Notes: generated by a model from the letters alone, not told the origin. A stretch of 34,178 nt of DNA from an uncultured Collinsella sp. (GCA_902491565.1 CABUIE010000018.1:1-34178); one strand, 5' to 3'; shown: positions 15,227-23,267, counted from the stretch's first letter. Numbers and translations are program-made.

Positions 15227-16297
15227 ATGGATTTACTGATTGATATTCTGCTCGACGCCGGCAAGGACACGCTGTCGTTGGTGCCGTTTTTGTTGGTGAC
15301 GTATTTGGCTCTTGAAACCCTTGAGCACGTTGCGGGCGATCGCGTCAACGGCGCTATCAAGCGCGCCGGCGCCGCGGGCCCCGTGGTTGGCTCGCTGCTG
15401 GGCATGGTGCCGCAGTGCGGCTTTTCGGCCATGGCAGCAACGCTGTACGCTGGCCGCGTCGTGACGCTGGGCACGCTGGTTGCCGTGTTCCTCTCGACCT
15501 CCGACGAGATGTTGCCGCTGTTACTCGCCGAGCAAGTTCCCGTGCAGACCATGGCGATGCTGCTCGCCTCGAAGGCACTGATCGCTCTGGTCACGGGCTT
15601 TATCGTGGATGCGGCTATCCGCGGCCTTCGTCGTAATGCCCGCGCGCATGCGGCGATTCGCCGTACCGTGCTGGGGACCGCTGCCAATCCGGCTCATGTG
15701 AACTGCGCGCACGACGACCATACCGGGGGCGACATCATTGACGAGGTGGCCGAGGCGGGCGTAAGTGCCGATCACATCCACGAGCTGTGCGAACGCGATC
15801 ATTGCGGCTGTGACGAGGATGAGGACGAGCACGGGCACGACCATGGTCACGCGGACGCACACGAGCACCACCACGACCACAGCCACTCTCACGAGGGCGC
15901 GCCCGTTCTGTCGATCATCCGCAGCGCGATCTCGCATACCGTGCAGGTGTCGGTATTCATTTTCCTGGTGACGCTGGTCCTGGTCGCCGTCCTCGAGACC
16001 TTTGGCGAGTCCGCAATCGAGCAGTTCCTGCGCGGCAATGAGACGCTCGCCGTCCTGGGTTCGGCGCTTGTCGGGCTGATTCCCAATTGCTCGGCCAGCG
16101 TCGTTATTACGCAGTTGTACCTCGAAGGTGCGCTGCAGCTGGCGCCGATGCTCGCCGGCACACTCATCTCTGCCGGCGTGGGCTACCTGGTGCTGTTCCG
16201 TACCAACCGCAGCGCTCGCGAAAATGCCGTGTTCCTGGTCATGATGTACGTCATCGGCGTCGGTTGGGGACTCGTTCTTTCCGCCTTCGGCCTCTAA
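15227..16297 (+). CDS. Putative manganese transporter (ArsP_2/DUF2899-like permease)
   Basis: A 356-residue membrane protein built as two similar halves. Each half has several transmembrane segments and a related signature: GMVPQCGFSAMAATLYAG near residue 63, and GLIPNCSASVVITQLYLEG near residue 283. Between the halves lies a cytosolic or external loop (about residues 165-225) crowded with His, Asp, Glu and Cys, including HGHDHGHADAHEHHHDHSHS. Such a loop probably binds divalent metal. The family is usually annotated as a putative manganese or arsenic efflux permease; manganese fits the upstream operator shared with the MntR-like regulator. The start follows GAAAGG at a somewhat long spacing. 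The gene ends in a strong terminator. Confidence 0.8.
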   Translation: MDLLIDILLDAGKDTLSLVPFLLVTYLALETLEHVAGDRVNGAIKRAGAAGPVVGSLLGMVPQCGFSAMAATLYAGRVVTLGTLVAVFLSTSDEMLPLLLAEQVPVQTMAMLLASKALIALVTGFIVDAAIRGLRRNARAHAAIRRTVLGTAANPAHVNCAHDDHTGGDIIDEVAEAGVSADHIHELCERDHCGCDEDEDEHGHDHGHADAHEHHHDHSHSHEGAPVLSIIRSAISHTVQVSVFIFLVTLVLVAVLETFGESAIEQFLRGNETLAVLGSALVGLIPNCSASVVITQLYLEGALQLAPMLAGTLISAGVGYLVLFRTNRSARENAVFLVMMYVIGVGWGLVLSAFGL

Positions 16298-16308
16298 GTA
16301 GGCCTAGC

Positions 16309-16378
16309 AAAACGGGCTTCAAAATGCCATGCGCCTGCACAATGCGGCGATGCATGGCATTTTGAAGCCCGTTTTTTT
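16309..16378. terminator. Strong terminator with a 24-bp perfect stem
   Basis: Positions 16309-16332 and 16352-16375 are exact complements around a 19-base loop, followed on the plus strand by seven T residues and preceded by AAAA. It ends the exporter transcript 11 bases after its stop codon. It would also act on transcripts coming from the right. Confidence 0.92.
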
Positions 16379-16417
16379 GTTGAGCCATGGATCCTGAGCG
16401 TTCACGCCGCTCAAAAC

Positions 16418-16457
16418 AAAAAGGCAGATTTCCGGGCATATCCCAAAAATCTGCCTT
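16418..16457 (-). terminator. Terminator of the HdeD-DUF188 pair
   Basis: On the minus strand AAGGCAGATTT pairs exactly with AAATCTGCCTT across an 18-nt interior (16432-16446 plus edges) and is followed by TTTTT. It begins 2 bases after the stop codon of the DUF188 gene. Confidence 0.85.
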
Positions 16458-16459
16458 GG

Positions 16460-16942
16460 TTAGTGTAGCAGCTCGGTGAGGTTGCGTTTAAAGCGGGCGC
16501 GGTCTTCGCTGGTAAATGCCGCCGGACCGCGGGTGCGTCCCCCGGCGCGGCGCACCTTCTTTTCCTCGTGGCGAATAAACAACTGCATGTCGATGGTCGC
16601 CTTATCGTAGACGCGCCCGCGCACGCCAATGGCGGCGGCATCGCGTCCGAGCACCATGCTCGCCAGGCCTATGTCTTGTGTCACGACCACGTCACCAGCC
16701 TGTAGGCGCTCGACAATGGCAAAGTCGGCACTATCGGCTCCCACACTCACATCGAGCGTCGTGACCCAAAAGCCCCGACGCGCGTGCTCGGCATCGCGCG
16801 GGTCGTCGCGGCGAATGTGGCGCTCCAGGTTTTGTGTGCTGTTGCCGGCGATAACGACGGCGACACCCGCCCTCCGTGCGCAGTCAATCGACTCGCGTGT
16901 GACCGGGCAGGCGTCGGCATCAATAAAAAGCGTCTTTGGCAT
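16460..16942 (-). CDS. YaiI/YqxD family protein (DUF188)
   Basis: A 160-residue cytosolic protein of the UPF0178 family, predicted to have a PIN-like nuclease fold. Family hallmarks: the N-terminal FIDADACPV, the mid-protein GADSADFAI followed by GDVVVTQDIGLASMVL, then NRYD-like VYDKATID and the C-terminal GPAAFTSEDRARFKRNL. The acidic residues of FIDADA and VTQDI would form the putative active site. No biochemical role is settled for the family. The ATG follows the stop codon of the HdeD gene with no gap, so translation is probably coupled and depends on the upstream ribosome. Confidence 0.9.
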   Translation of the reverse strand: MPKTLFIDADACPVTRESIDCARRAGVAVVIAGNSTQNLERHIRRDDPRDAEHARRGFWVTTLDVSVGADSADFAIVERLQAGDVVVTQDIGLASMVLGRDAAAIGVRGRVYDKATIDMQLFIRHEEKKVRRAGGRTRGPAAFTSEDRARFKRNLTELLH

Positions 16943-17545
16943 CTAGTGCACCAGTTTGCCAAACTGAATGGCGCGGACAATGAGCGTCACGCCAAACACC
17001 AGCAGCGCGGCACCGCTAAAGATGACGAGCATCTTGGCCGACCACAGCGGATAGATAAACACGAACATGCCCGCGATGATGGAGAGTGCGCCGCTCAGGA
17101 TGGCGAGGGCGCGGTTGGCGGAAAGCTCGGATTCCAGAATGGACATGACGCCCTCGACGATCCAGCCAAAGCCAGCGACGACCACTACAAGCGTGGTGAG
17201 CGTCGCGGTCGAGAAGGCCTGGTTGCGCAGGATTATGACGCCGCCCAGAATGATGAGCAGGTTGGAGATGATGCTCGTAACGCGCCAGCCGGTGGGCAGC
17301 AGCGGCTCGAAAACAGCGGTAAACAGCCTGATCGCGGCCGTGATCACAAAGTAGAAGCCCAGGACGGTCGTCAGGAAGACGAGGGACTTGGCGGGCGCAA
17401 ACAGCAGTGCGACGCCGGCGATGAGCGCCAAGACGCCCGTGATGGCGTAAATCCAGCGCACGGCCTTGACGGCCTTGCCTGCCATGCTTTTCTCGTCAAA
17501 TCCAAACGCGCTCGATTGCTTGTCGTCGTTCTTAAAGATGCCCAT
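16943..17545 (-). CDS. HdeD family membrane protein (DUF308)
   Basis: A 200-residue protein with six hydrophobic segments in three hairpin pairs, the layout of the HdeD/DUF308 family named from the E. coli acid-resistance protein. The first 30 residues are polar and charged, then WIYAITGVLALIAGVALLF begins the membrane part. The start follows AAAGGAG. No catalytic motif is visible; the role in envelope stress or acid tolerance is taken from the family name only. It is upstream of and coupled to the DUF188 gene. Confidence 0.85.
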   Translation of the reverse strand: MGIFKNDDKQSSAFGFDEKSMAGKAVKAVRWIYAITGVLALIAGVALLFAPAKSLVFLTTVLGFYFVITAAIRLFTAVFEPLLPTGWRVTSIISNLLIILGGVIILRNQAFSTATLTTLVVVVAGFGWIVEGVMSILESELSANRALAILSGALSIIAGMFVFIYPLWSAKMLVIFSGAALLVFGVTLIVRAIQFGKLVH

Positions 17546-17777
17546 GATGTCTCCTTTCCGTGCGGCGTAAGCCGTAGCTCTTGCAACCAGTATCGCCCAA
17601 GGGCGCCGTCGCGTGAGGCGGGAAGGGCGAATGGGAGCCTCACCTTCCCGAATTGTTACCTTTGTTCCCGTTTGGATTTGGGTTATTCAACAGATGTAGA
17701 ACATTGCTGCTCTGTTCGTTATTGCCTACGTTTTAGGTTAGATTTCTAAGAACAATTGGCTTTTATTGGGGGTCCCT
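17546..17777. other. Divergent control region between hdeD-like and nitroreductase genes
   Basis: Contains two overlapping inverted repeats that could form alternative hairpins: GTGAGGC/GCCTCAC (17613-17619, 17637-17643) and CGGGAAGG/CCTTCCCG (17619-17626, 17643-17650). TTAGGTTAG (17733-17741) matches the left half of the actinobacterial iron box. A possible nitroreductase promoter is TTGCTG, 17 bases, TACGTT (from about 17704). Confidence 0.4.
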
Positions 17778-18449
17778 ATGAACGAAGCAGTTCCCGCGGT
17801 GCCGTCGAGCGCCGAGTCGATGGCAAAGCAGGGTTGCGAAAAGCTTGGCCTGGACACATTTGACGCGTTGGTCCGCCGCGCCCGCACGTGCCGCCGATTT
17901 GACGAGTCCATGCGCGTGCCGCGCGAGTTTTTGCTCGAGCTGGCGGAGCTGGCGCACCTGGCCCCTTGCGGCGCCAACGCTCAGCGCCTGCGCTTTCATG
18001 TGGTGAGCGGTGCAGAGGACTGCGCCCGCGTATTTGATGAGCTCGCCTGGGCCGGTGCGCTTAAGGATTGGCCGGGCCCCGATGAGGGTGAGCGCCCGAC
18101 CGGCTACATCGCGATTCTTGCCGAGCGCGCTGTTCCGGGTAAACCCGCTGCGCCCATCACCGAGGTCGACACGGGCATTGCCGCCCAGACGATGATGCTC
18201 ACCGCTCGCAGCGCCACGCCCGAGGTGGCGGCATGCATGTTCAAGGCCTTTACGCCCCACGCAATCGACGCCATGGGGCTCGATAACGACAGATACGAGC
18301 TCAAGCTGATCATGGCTTTTGGCGTGCCAGCCGAGACACAGGTGATCGACGCGATCGACTCCAACCCGGATGGCTCTATCAATTACTGGCGCGATGAGGC
18401 GCAGGTGCATCACGTGCCCAAGCGCCCGCTTGCCGACGTACTGCTGTAG
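17778..18449 (+). CDS. Nitroreductase family protein
   Basis: A 223-residue flavin-dependent oxidoreductase. The N-terminal FDALVRRARTCRRFDES is the usual FMN-phosphate binding start of the family. LAHLAPCGANAQRLRFHVV follows, with the Asn-Ala-Gln segment that contacts flavin. The C-terminus has LIMAFGVPAE and NYWRDEAQVHHVPKR, where the family has its conserved basic end. Its electron acceptor is unknown. The ATG at 17778 is used; an in-frame TTG at 17766 is possible but less likely. The gene has its own upstream region and no tight partner. Confidence 0.85.
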   Translation: MNEAVPAVPSSAESMAKQGCEKLGLDTFDALVRRARTCRRFDESMRVPREFLLELAELAHLAPCGANAQRLRFHVVSGAEDCARVFDELAWAGALKDWPGPDEGERPTGYIAILAERAVPGKPAAPITEVDTGIAAQTMMLTARSATPEVAACMFKAFTPHAIDAMGLDNDRYELKLIMAFGVPAETQVIDAIDSNPDGSINYWRDEAQVHHVPKRPLADVLL

Positions 18450-18484
18450 TTGCGCGTCGTTGCGGTGCGATCCGGCGGCAAAAC

Positions 18485-18515
18485 CACCACAAAGGTGCCC
18501 GTCTCCTTCGTGGTG
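18485..18515. repeat. Small intergenic inverted repeat (CACCAC / GTGGTG)
   Basis: The arms enclose 19 bases that begin AAAGG and end CCTTC, the same spacing and ends as the element at 5811-5845. It lies between the nitroreductase and the first phosphatase, 18 bases before the GTG start of the latter. Confidence 0.55.
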
Positions 18516-18532
18516 ATGCGAGGGGAGGGCGT

Positions 18533-19075
18533 GTGGCCGATCTGTATTTGGTGCGGCATGGGCAGACCGAGCTCAATGTGAAGAACATTTTGCAGGGCTG
18601 GCACGATTCGCCGCTTACGGCGCGCGGGCGCGAGCAAGCGCTGGCGACGCGTGCGGCGTTCGAGGACCGCGGCGTGACCTTTGACCATGTGTATTCGTCT
18701 CCGTTGGGGCGGGCGCGGTGTACGGCCGAGCTGATTGTTGGCGAGGGCCGTACCATAGAGCTGGTCGATGACCTGCGCGAGTGGCATTTGGGATCGTTGG
18801 AGGGCACATCAAACCGCGAGATGCCGGCGCAGCCCTGGGGCGATTATCCGGTTGCCTTTGGTGGCGAGTCGGAAAGTGAGCTTCGTGCACGTATGGTCGC
18901 GGCGCTGTCCCGCATCATGGCCCGGCCCTGGCACGACTGCGTGCTGGCCGTCTCCCACGGCTCAGCCTGCCAGGAGTTTCTTAGATGCGTGACTGGCAGG
19001 GGAGAGCAACCAGACAACGGTGCCGTGCTTCATTTTGGCTATTTCGACGGGGCGTTTTCGCTCTTGGGTTGGTAA
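18533..19075 (+). CDS. Histidine phosphatase family protein (first of a tandem pair)
   Basis: A 180-residue protein of the phosphoglycerate mutase-like superfamily. The catalytic histidine is in LVRHGQTELN near residue 8, the first arginine alongside it, the second arginine in SSPLGRARCTAE, and the second histidine in VSHGSACQEF. REWHLGSLEG carries the expected acid. The start is GTG, chosen because GAGGGGAGGG precedes it and the next residues begin the fold. Members hydrolyse small phosphate esters; substrate unknown. The next gene is a paralogue 20 bases downstream. Confidence 0.9.
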   Translation: MADLYLVRHGQTELNVKNILQGWHDSPLTARGREQALATRAAFEDRGVTFDHVYSSPLGRARCTAELIVGEGRTIELVDDLREWHLGSLEGTSNREMPAQPWGDYPVAFGGESESELRARMVAALSRIMARPWHDCVLAVSHGSACQEFLRCVTGRGEQPDNGAVLHFGYFDGAFSLLGW

Positions 19076-19095
19076 CAAACGAAAGGACCCCCCCT

Positions 19096-19731
19096 ATGAA
19101 TAAAGACCTGTACCTGGTTCGTCATGGACAGACGATATTTAACCTCAAGCGCATTATTCAGGGCTGGAGTGACTCGCCGCTTACGCAGCTGGGATGCGAC
19201 CAGGCGGCGCGCGCCGGCATGTTCTTGCGTGCGCGCGGCATTGAGCCCGATCATGCCTACACCTCGACGCTGCATCGCACCGAGCAGACTATCGCCAACC
19301 TGTGGCCGGGCCTTGCCTACGAGCGCCTAGACGGCCTGCGCGAGTGGTTCTTTGGCGATTTTGAAGCCGAGCGCGTGATGCTGATGCCCGAGCGCCCGTG
19401 GCGCGATTTCTATCGCCAGTTTGGCGGCGAGGGTCAGATGCAGGTGCGCGAGCGCATGGTGGCGACGTTGACCGAGCTTATGCAGCGACAGGACCATACG
19501 TGCGTGCTCGCGGTAAGCCACGGCTCGGCTATCAAGGAGTTCATGGATCACGTGAAGGGCGCGGCGGCAGACGAGCGCGACCGCGTGCCGGGCAATTGCT
19601 CGGTGCTGCACTTTGCGTTTGATGATGCGACGGATACGTTTGAACTGGTTGAGATCTTTACGCAGGAAGACTACGCGCACGAGCTGGGGCTTGAGCCGCT
19701 CGTGGCGGCAGCGGGTCCGCAGCGGGGGTAG
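19096..19731 (+). CDS. Histidine phosphatase family protein (second of a tandem pair)
   Basis: A 211-residue paralogue of the preceding protein. It has the same start pattern (LYLVRHGQTIFNLKRIIQGW against LYLVRHGQTELNVKNILQGW), STLHRTEQT for the second arginine, REWFFGDFE for the acid, and VSHGSAIKEF for the second histidine. It carries an insertion before the last strand (VKGAAADERDRVPG) and a longer C-terminus. The ATG at 19096 follows GAAAGGA; an upstream in-frame ATG inside the first gene is rejected. The two genes are a local duplication, probably one transcript. Confidence 0.9.
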   Translation: MNKDLYLVRHGQTIFNLKRIIQGWSDSPLTQLGCDQAARAGMFLRARGIEPDHAYTSTLHRTEQTIANLWPGLAYERLDGLREWFFGDFEAERVMLMPERPWRDFYRQFGGEGQMQVRERMVATLTELMQRQDHTCVLAVSHGSAIKEFMDHVKGAAADERDRVPGNCSVLHFAFDDATDTFELVEIFTQEDYAHELGLEPLVAAAGPQRG

Positions 19732-19776
19732 CGCGGGCGTGGCGATGCGGTTTGCCGACATCATTGCTCGATGTGA

Positions 19777-19822
19777 AAGGGGCGGGGATGCATGCATTTG
19801 CTGCATCCCCGCCCCTTGTTTG
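19777..19822. terminator. Bidirectional terminator between convergent genes
   Basis: AAGGGGCGGGGATGCA (19777-19792) and TGCATCCCCGCCCCTT (19802-19817) are perfect 16-base complements around a 9-base loop, followed by TGTTTGTTT on the plus strand and TTTCA on the minus strand. It serves the phosphatase pair from the left and the DUF1015-like gene from the right. Confidence 0.85.
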
Positions 19823-19860
19823 TTTGGATGCCGGGTTTTTCAGCTTCGCGTTTGAGTCCG

Positions 19861-20541
19861 CTAGAACCGCGAGATCTGGTGAGTGAGCAGGCCCGTCGGG
19901 ACCTGCGGTGCGCCGCCGGCGACCTGCGCGGCGGGGAATAACGCGGCCACGGTAAAGTTGAACGGCTCCTTGCCGGTGTACGTTCCGGCGGCACGGGCCT
20001 CATCGGCCAGCAACTGCGACGCCCCGGTCAGAGCGACGGCGTAGGCGGGGTCGTCGGCCAGTGCCGGCTCCGGTGCTTGGTCGAGCATAGCGCGGATGGC
20101 GGCAACGGCGTCCTCGCGCTTGACCTCCCACACACGGTGCGTAATGCCCGAGGGGTCGGTGACGGCATAGAGCGACGCGCCCTCTTTGGCGGCGCCCAGG
20201 ATGATATCCATGACGGGCGAGGCTTCGTAGGCGAGCGACACGGGGCGCGGCTGCACCTTGAGCTCTGCGATCGCGTGCGCAGCGGCGGCCGCATCTGCGG
20301 AGGTCGCGTCGTCGCCCGTCAGCACGTTAACCGGGCAAATCGCCACGACACCCGTCACGCGACCCGGCTCTCCCGAGCATTCGTACACGTAATACGCCGC
20401 GCCTGGATCCTTGAGCATCAGGCCGTCGGCGATGGCGCCGCGCAGGGCGTCGTTGTCGCTCAAGATACCGCCCATCGCAGGCAGCGCCTCGAGCACGCGG
20501 TCCTGAGCCGGTCGGATGCAGGGAAACGGAAGTGCTTTCAT
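19861..20541 (-). CDS. DUF1015-like protein, short form
   Basis: A 226-residue protein that opens with LPFPCIRPAQDRVLEALPAM and has YYVYECSGEPGRVTGVVAIC, followed by alternating strands and helices with SLYAVTDPSGITHRVWEVK. This resembles the N-terminal and middle parts of DUF1015 proteins, which usually exceed 400 residues. The function of the family is unknown. The start has only a weak ribosome site. It lies 39 bases after the M20 peptidase gene on the same strand and is probably in its operon. The call is by pattern memory and could be wrong. Confidence 0.55.
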   Translation of the reverse strand: MKALPFPCIRPAQDRVLEALPAMGGILSDNDALRGAIADGLMLKDPGAAYYVYECSGEPGRVTGVVAICPVNVLTGDDATSADAAAAAHAIAELKVQPRPVSLAYEASPVMDIILGAAKEGASLYAVTDPSGITHRVWEVKREDAVAAIRAMLDQAPEPALADDPAYAVALTGASQLLADEARAAGTYTGKEPFNFTVAALFPAAQVAGGAPQVPTGLLTHQISRF

Positions 20542-20580
20542 GGACGGTCCTAACGCGCGAATCGGTTTATTCGCGGCTTA

Positions 20581-21801
20581 TTATGCCCCAACTTGGCCGC
20601 TTGCGCCCCAGAGCGTGTTGTCGGCGAGCGCGATGAGCACGTTTTGGCAGCGAGCGATATCGGCGCGGGGCACATATTCGTTGGGCTTGTGTGCGAGCGC
20701 GAGCGAGCCGGGGCCGTAACTCATGCAGTTTCGGTTGCCTGTCTTGCCGGCAATGACGGCAGTGTCGGTGTAGCCGGTAAAGAAGCCGACGGTCGTGTCC
20801 GCGCCCGTCACGTCATCGGCGGCACGCTTGAGCGCGGCTAGAAGGGGAGAGCTTGGATCGCGCTCGATGGCGGGGCGATCGCCCGTCACGGTATAGCTTC
20901 CATGGCAGCCGGGAACCGCGGTCTCAGCGCCGGCGATGGCCTGCTCTACCATGCGCGTCGCGGCGGCCGTATCGGTCAGCGGCGTTAGGCGCATGTCGAC
21001 CCAGACCTTGGCGTGGTCGGGCACGACATAGGGGCGATAGCCGCCCTCAATCTGTCCAAACGTGATAGTCGAGGGCCCCAGCTCGTCATGTGCGGGCAGC
21101 GCGGCAAACGCGCGGCGAAGCGAACACACGACCTCTGCCATGGCTGCGACGGCATCCACGCCCTTCCAAGGCTGGCTCGCGTGTGCCGTGACGCCGGTCA
21201 TCTCAATCTCGAACCATGTGCGTCCCTTGTGCGCCACCTGAATTTGTCCATCGGTGGGCTCGGTGTCCAGCACCCATTCGCGCGAGCCGACCCAGCCGGC
21301 ATCGATGGCCGCCTCGGAGCCGCGCATAAAGTCCTCCTCGTCGACCGAGCAGATGAGCGAAAAGCCGCGGCGGGGCAGCGCGCCATCCGCCGCTACGCGC
21401 TCGAGCGTATGGACAAGCGCGGCAATGGCGCAGGCCAGACCGCCCTTCATGTCGCAGGCGCCCCGGCCATAGAGTTTATCGTCACGCACGGTCGCCCCGA
21501 GCGGCGGCGTGTCTGCGTCCCAGCCATCGCCCAAGGTGACGGTATCCATGTGGCAGATATAGACCAGCCGTGGCTCGTCGCTCAAACCGGGCACGGTGAC
21601 CATAAAGTTGCGGCGTCCGGGGAGCACCTCGATCTCCTCAATCTGCACGGCATCGAGTGTCGGGTGGTTCAACCGTGCCAGCCGTTCCTCAACCAGCGCT
21701 TTGATATAGCGTTCAATCTCGCCCTCATACGCACCTGGGTCGGAACTGTCGATCCGCACAAGCTCCTGCGCAAGCCGCCAGGCAAAGTCCTCATCAACCA
21801 T
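20581..21801 (-). CDS. M20 family metallopeptidase (ArgE/DapE-like)
   Basis: A 406-residue zinc-dependent amidohydrolase or carboxypeptidase. Metal and catalytic residues in order: HMDTV, GACDMKGG with the bridging Asp, VDEED with the catalytic Glu-Glu, DTEPTD, GVTAHASQP of the dimerisation domain, and the last histidine in LAHKPNEYV. The group includes acetylornithine deacetylase, succinyl-diaminopimelate desuccinylase and peptidases. No arginine or lysine pathway neighbours are present, so the substrate is open. The ATG at 21801 has GTGAGG nearby; an in-frame upstream start at 21879 would add 26 residues that do not look like the family. It is upstream of the DUF1015-like gene. Confidence 0.88.
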   Translation of the reverse strand: MVDEDFAWRLAQELVRIDSSDPGAYEGEIERYIKALVEERLARLNHPTLDAVQIEEIEVLPGRRNFMVTVPGLSDEPRLVYICHMDTVTLGDGWDADTPPLGATVRDDKLYGRGACDMKGGLACAIAALVHTLERVAADGALPRRGFSLICSVDEEDFMRGSEAAIDAGWVGSREWVLDTEPTDGQIQVAHKGRTWFEIEMTGVTAHASQPWKGVDAVAAMAEVVCSLRRAFAALPAHDELGPSTITFGQIEGGYRPYVVPDHAKVWVDMRLTPLTDTAAATRMVEQAIAGAETAVPGCHGSYTVTGDRPAIERDPSSPLLAALKRAADDVTGADTTVGFFTGYTDTAVIAGKTGNRNCMSYGPGSLALAHKPNEYVPRADIARCQNVLIALADNTLWGASGQVGA

Positions 21802-21955
21802 ATGCAACCTCACAATCAGTCTGCTTTCCAAACCGATTGTAAGCCTCCCGAGAGATCCGTGACGTGCGCGCAGCAGCATTTACCGTTCGCAGGCCGAGCT
21901 GGCGCGTTTGCCGTCCGAGCGGGTTCACAGACGGCGCAGTGGGTACGTAGCCTCT

Positions 21956-23005
21956 ATGGACGACATGCTGTGCGACATATCTGCCTTTCGGTATCACCGG
22001 ATACCTCCACAGGTCTTGGCGATAATGCCGGACCTGCCCGATTCTGCGGACGATCCGCGCAGGGAGCGCCTTTGCGAGCATCCACTCGTCACGCATTTCC
22101 TGGGCGCTCCGTTGCATGTTTTGGCGCAGGGCAGCTGCGGACGTAAGGGCGGTCGCATTGTCAGGCATGTTTGGAACGGGGAGAGGCCGTTTGACTCCGT
22201 GCGGCAGACAGAGTTTGGCCTTGATGTCGCGTCCCCGCTCTTTACCCTGCTGACCCTGGCCTCCTCGGTTTCAAACGAGCGTTTAATCATGTGCATGTAT
22301 GAGATGTGCGGCACCTTTGCCGTGTGCAAGATTGTGCCTCAGGTAAAGTTGGCGCTTGAGCAGGCATATGGGGGCCGGTGGGGTGACGCACGGTCGGGCT
22401 GGGAAAACGTAAAGGATGTCTCGGGGAATCCAACAGACTTGTGGAAACGACCTCCCTTGATCGAGCTCTCTGAACTTACGGAGTTCGCCAATAAGATCCA
22501 GGGACTCCGCGGTGCTAAATCGTTCATACGAGCCGCGAAATGCATTACGGGGGTGGCAGCATCGCCGCTCGAGGTCCAGGCTTCGATGCTGTTTGGCCTT
22601 ACGAGGTTGCGCGGCGGCGAAGGGCTGCGCCTTACCAATAACGTTGAGATTCGTATGACGCGCAGCGCCCGCCTGATTTCGGGACTTGATAGGCGCTATG
22701 CCGATATCCTGCTGGCAAATAAGGACGGCAGCCGAGAGTGCCTTGTTGAATGCCAAGGTAAAGCTATTCACGGATCCATAGAATCCAAGATCGCGGACTC
22801 CGATCGAACGACTGCCCTGCAAGCGATGGGATATCCCGTCGTTCTGATGACTTATGGTCAGCTGGCCGACTCCGATGCCTTCCGCGTGGTGATGGAACTC
22901 ATCATGTCCTATCTCGATGCGCCGTTGAAAGACAAGACACCGCGGCAGCAGGAGCTCGAACGGCGGCTTCGTGAGGAGATTTTTATCGATTGGGCGGGAA
23001 TGTAG
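21956..23005 (+). CDS. Putative PD-(D/E)XK-like nuclease family protein (second member)
   Basis: A 349-residue relative of the protein at 12546-13736. The N-terminus LCDISAFRYHRIPPQVL is a pattern I associate with this Coriobacteriia family, and differs from the SHTTA start of the other copy. The nuclease-like block has SPLEVQASMLFGLTRL with Glu206, GGEGL, Asp250 in RYADILLA, and VECQG with Glu265 followed by a histidine near 272; then TTALQAMGYPVVLMTYGQL. This E...D...ExQ layout mirrors the E...D...ExY of the other copy. The ATG at 21956 has no clear ribosome site; 21965 is an alternative. The gene stands alone before a foldback element. Function unproven. Confidence 0.55.
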   Translation: MDDMLCDISAFRYHRIPPQVLAIMPDLPDSADDPRRERLCEHPLVTHFLGAPLHVLAQGSCGRKGGRIVRHVWNGERPFDSVRQTEFGLDVASPLFTLLTLASSVSNERLIMCMYEMCGTFAVCKIVPQVKLALEQAYGGRWGDARSGWENVKDVSGNPTDLWKRPPLIELSELTEFANKIQGLRGAKSFIRAAKCITGVAASPLEVQASMLFGLTRLRGGEGLRLTNNVEIRMTRSARLISGLDRRYADILLANKDGSRECLVECQGKAIHGSIESKIADSDRTTALQAMGYPVVLMTYGQLADSDAFRVVMELIMSYLDAPLKDKTPRQQELERRLREEIFIDWAGM

Positions 23006-23077
23006 TCGTGCGCGTGGAAAACGGTCGCGCGAGCTAGAGTTTTGGGCGCAAAAAAGGCTTCAGTTTCGCCTTGGAAG

Positions 23078-23267
23078 GGCTTTAATAATGCTACTCAGAA
23101 CAAGTTGTTTCGGAAAATAGACAGTCAACTTGGATCTGGTATATAGAGATTGATCTTTACCTACTAAAGCCCCTGATAAAGCTGTTTATCAAAGCAGGTG
23201 CGCTCAGTGATTTAGGTATGACGGTCGATTATCCGAAAAAACTTGTTCTGGATAGCATTTTAAAACC
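23078..23267. repeat. MITE-like foldback element of about 190 bp
   Basis: The strongest part is an inverted repeat of 23096-23127 against 23219-23250: 28 of 32 positions pair, including CAGAACAAGTT at both ends. The similarity goes on outwards through AATGCTA on each side, with one gap. The interior holds another hairpin TGATAAA-GCTG-TTTATCA (23174-23191). The segment is AT-rich compared with its surroundings and has no gene. It could be a small non-autonomous transposon or a structured RNA. Confidence 0.7.
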
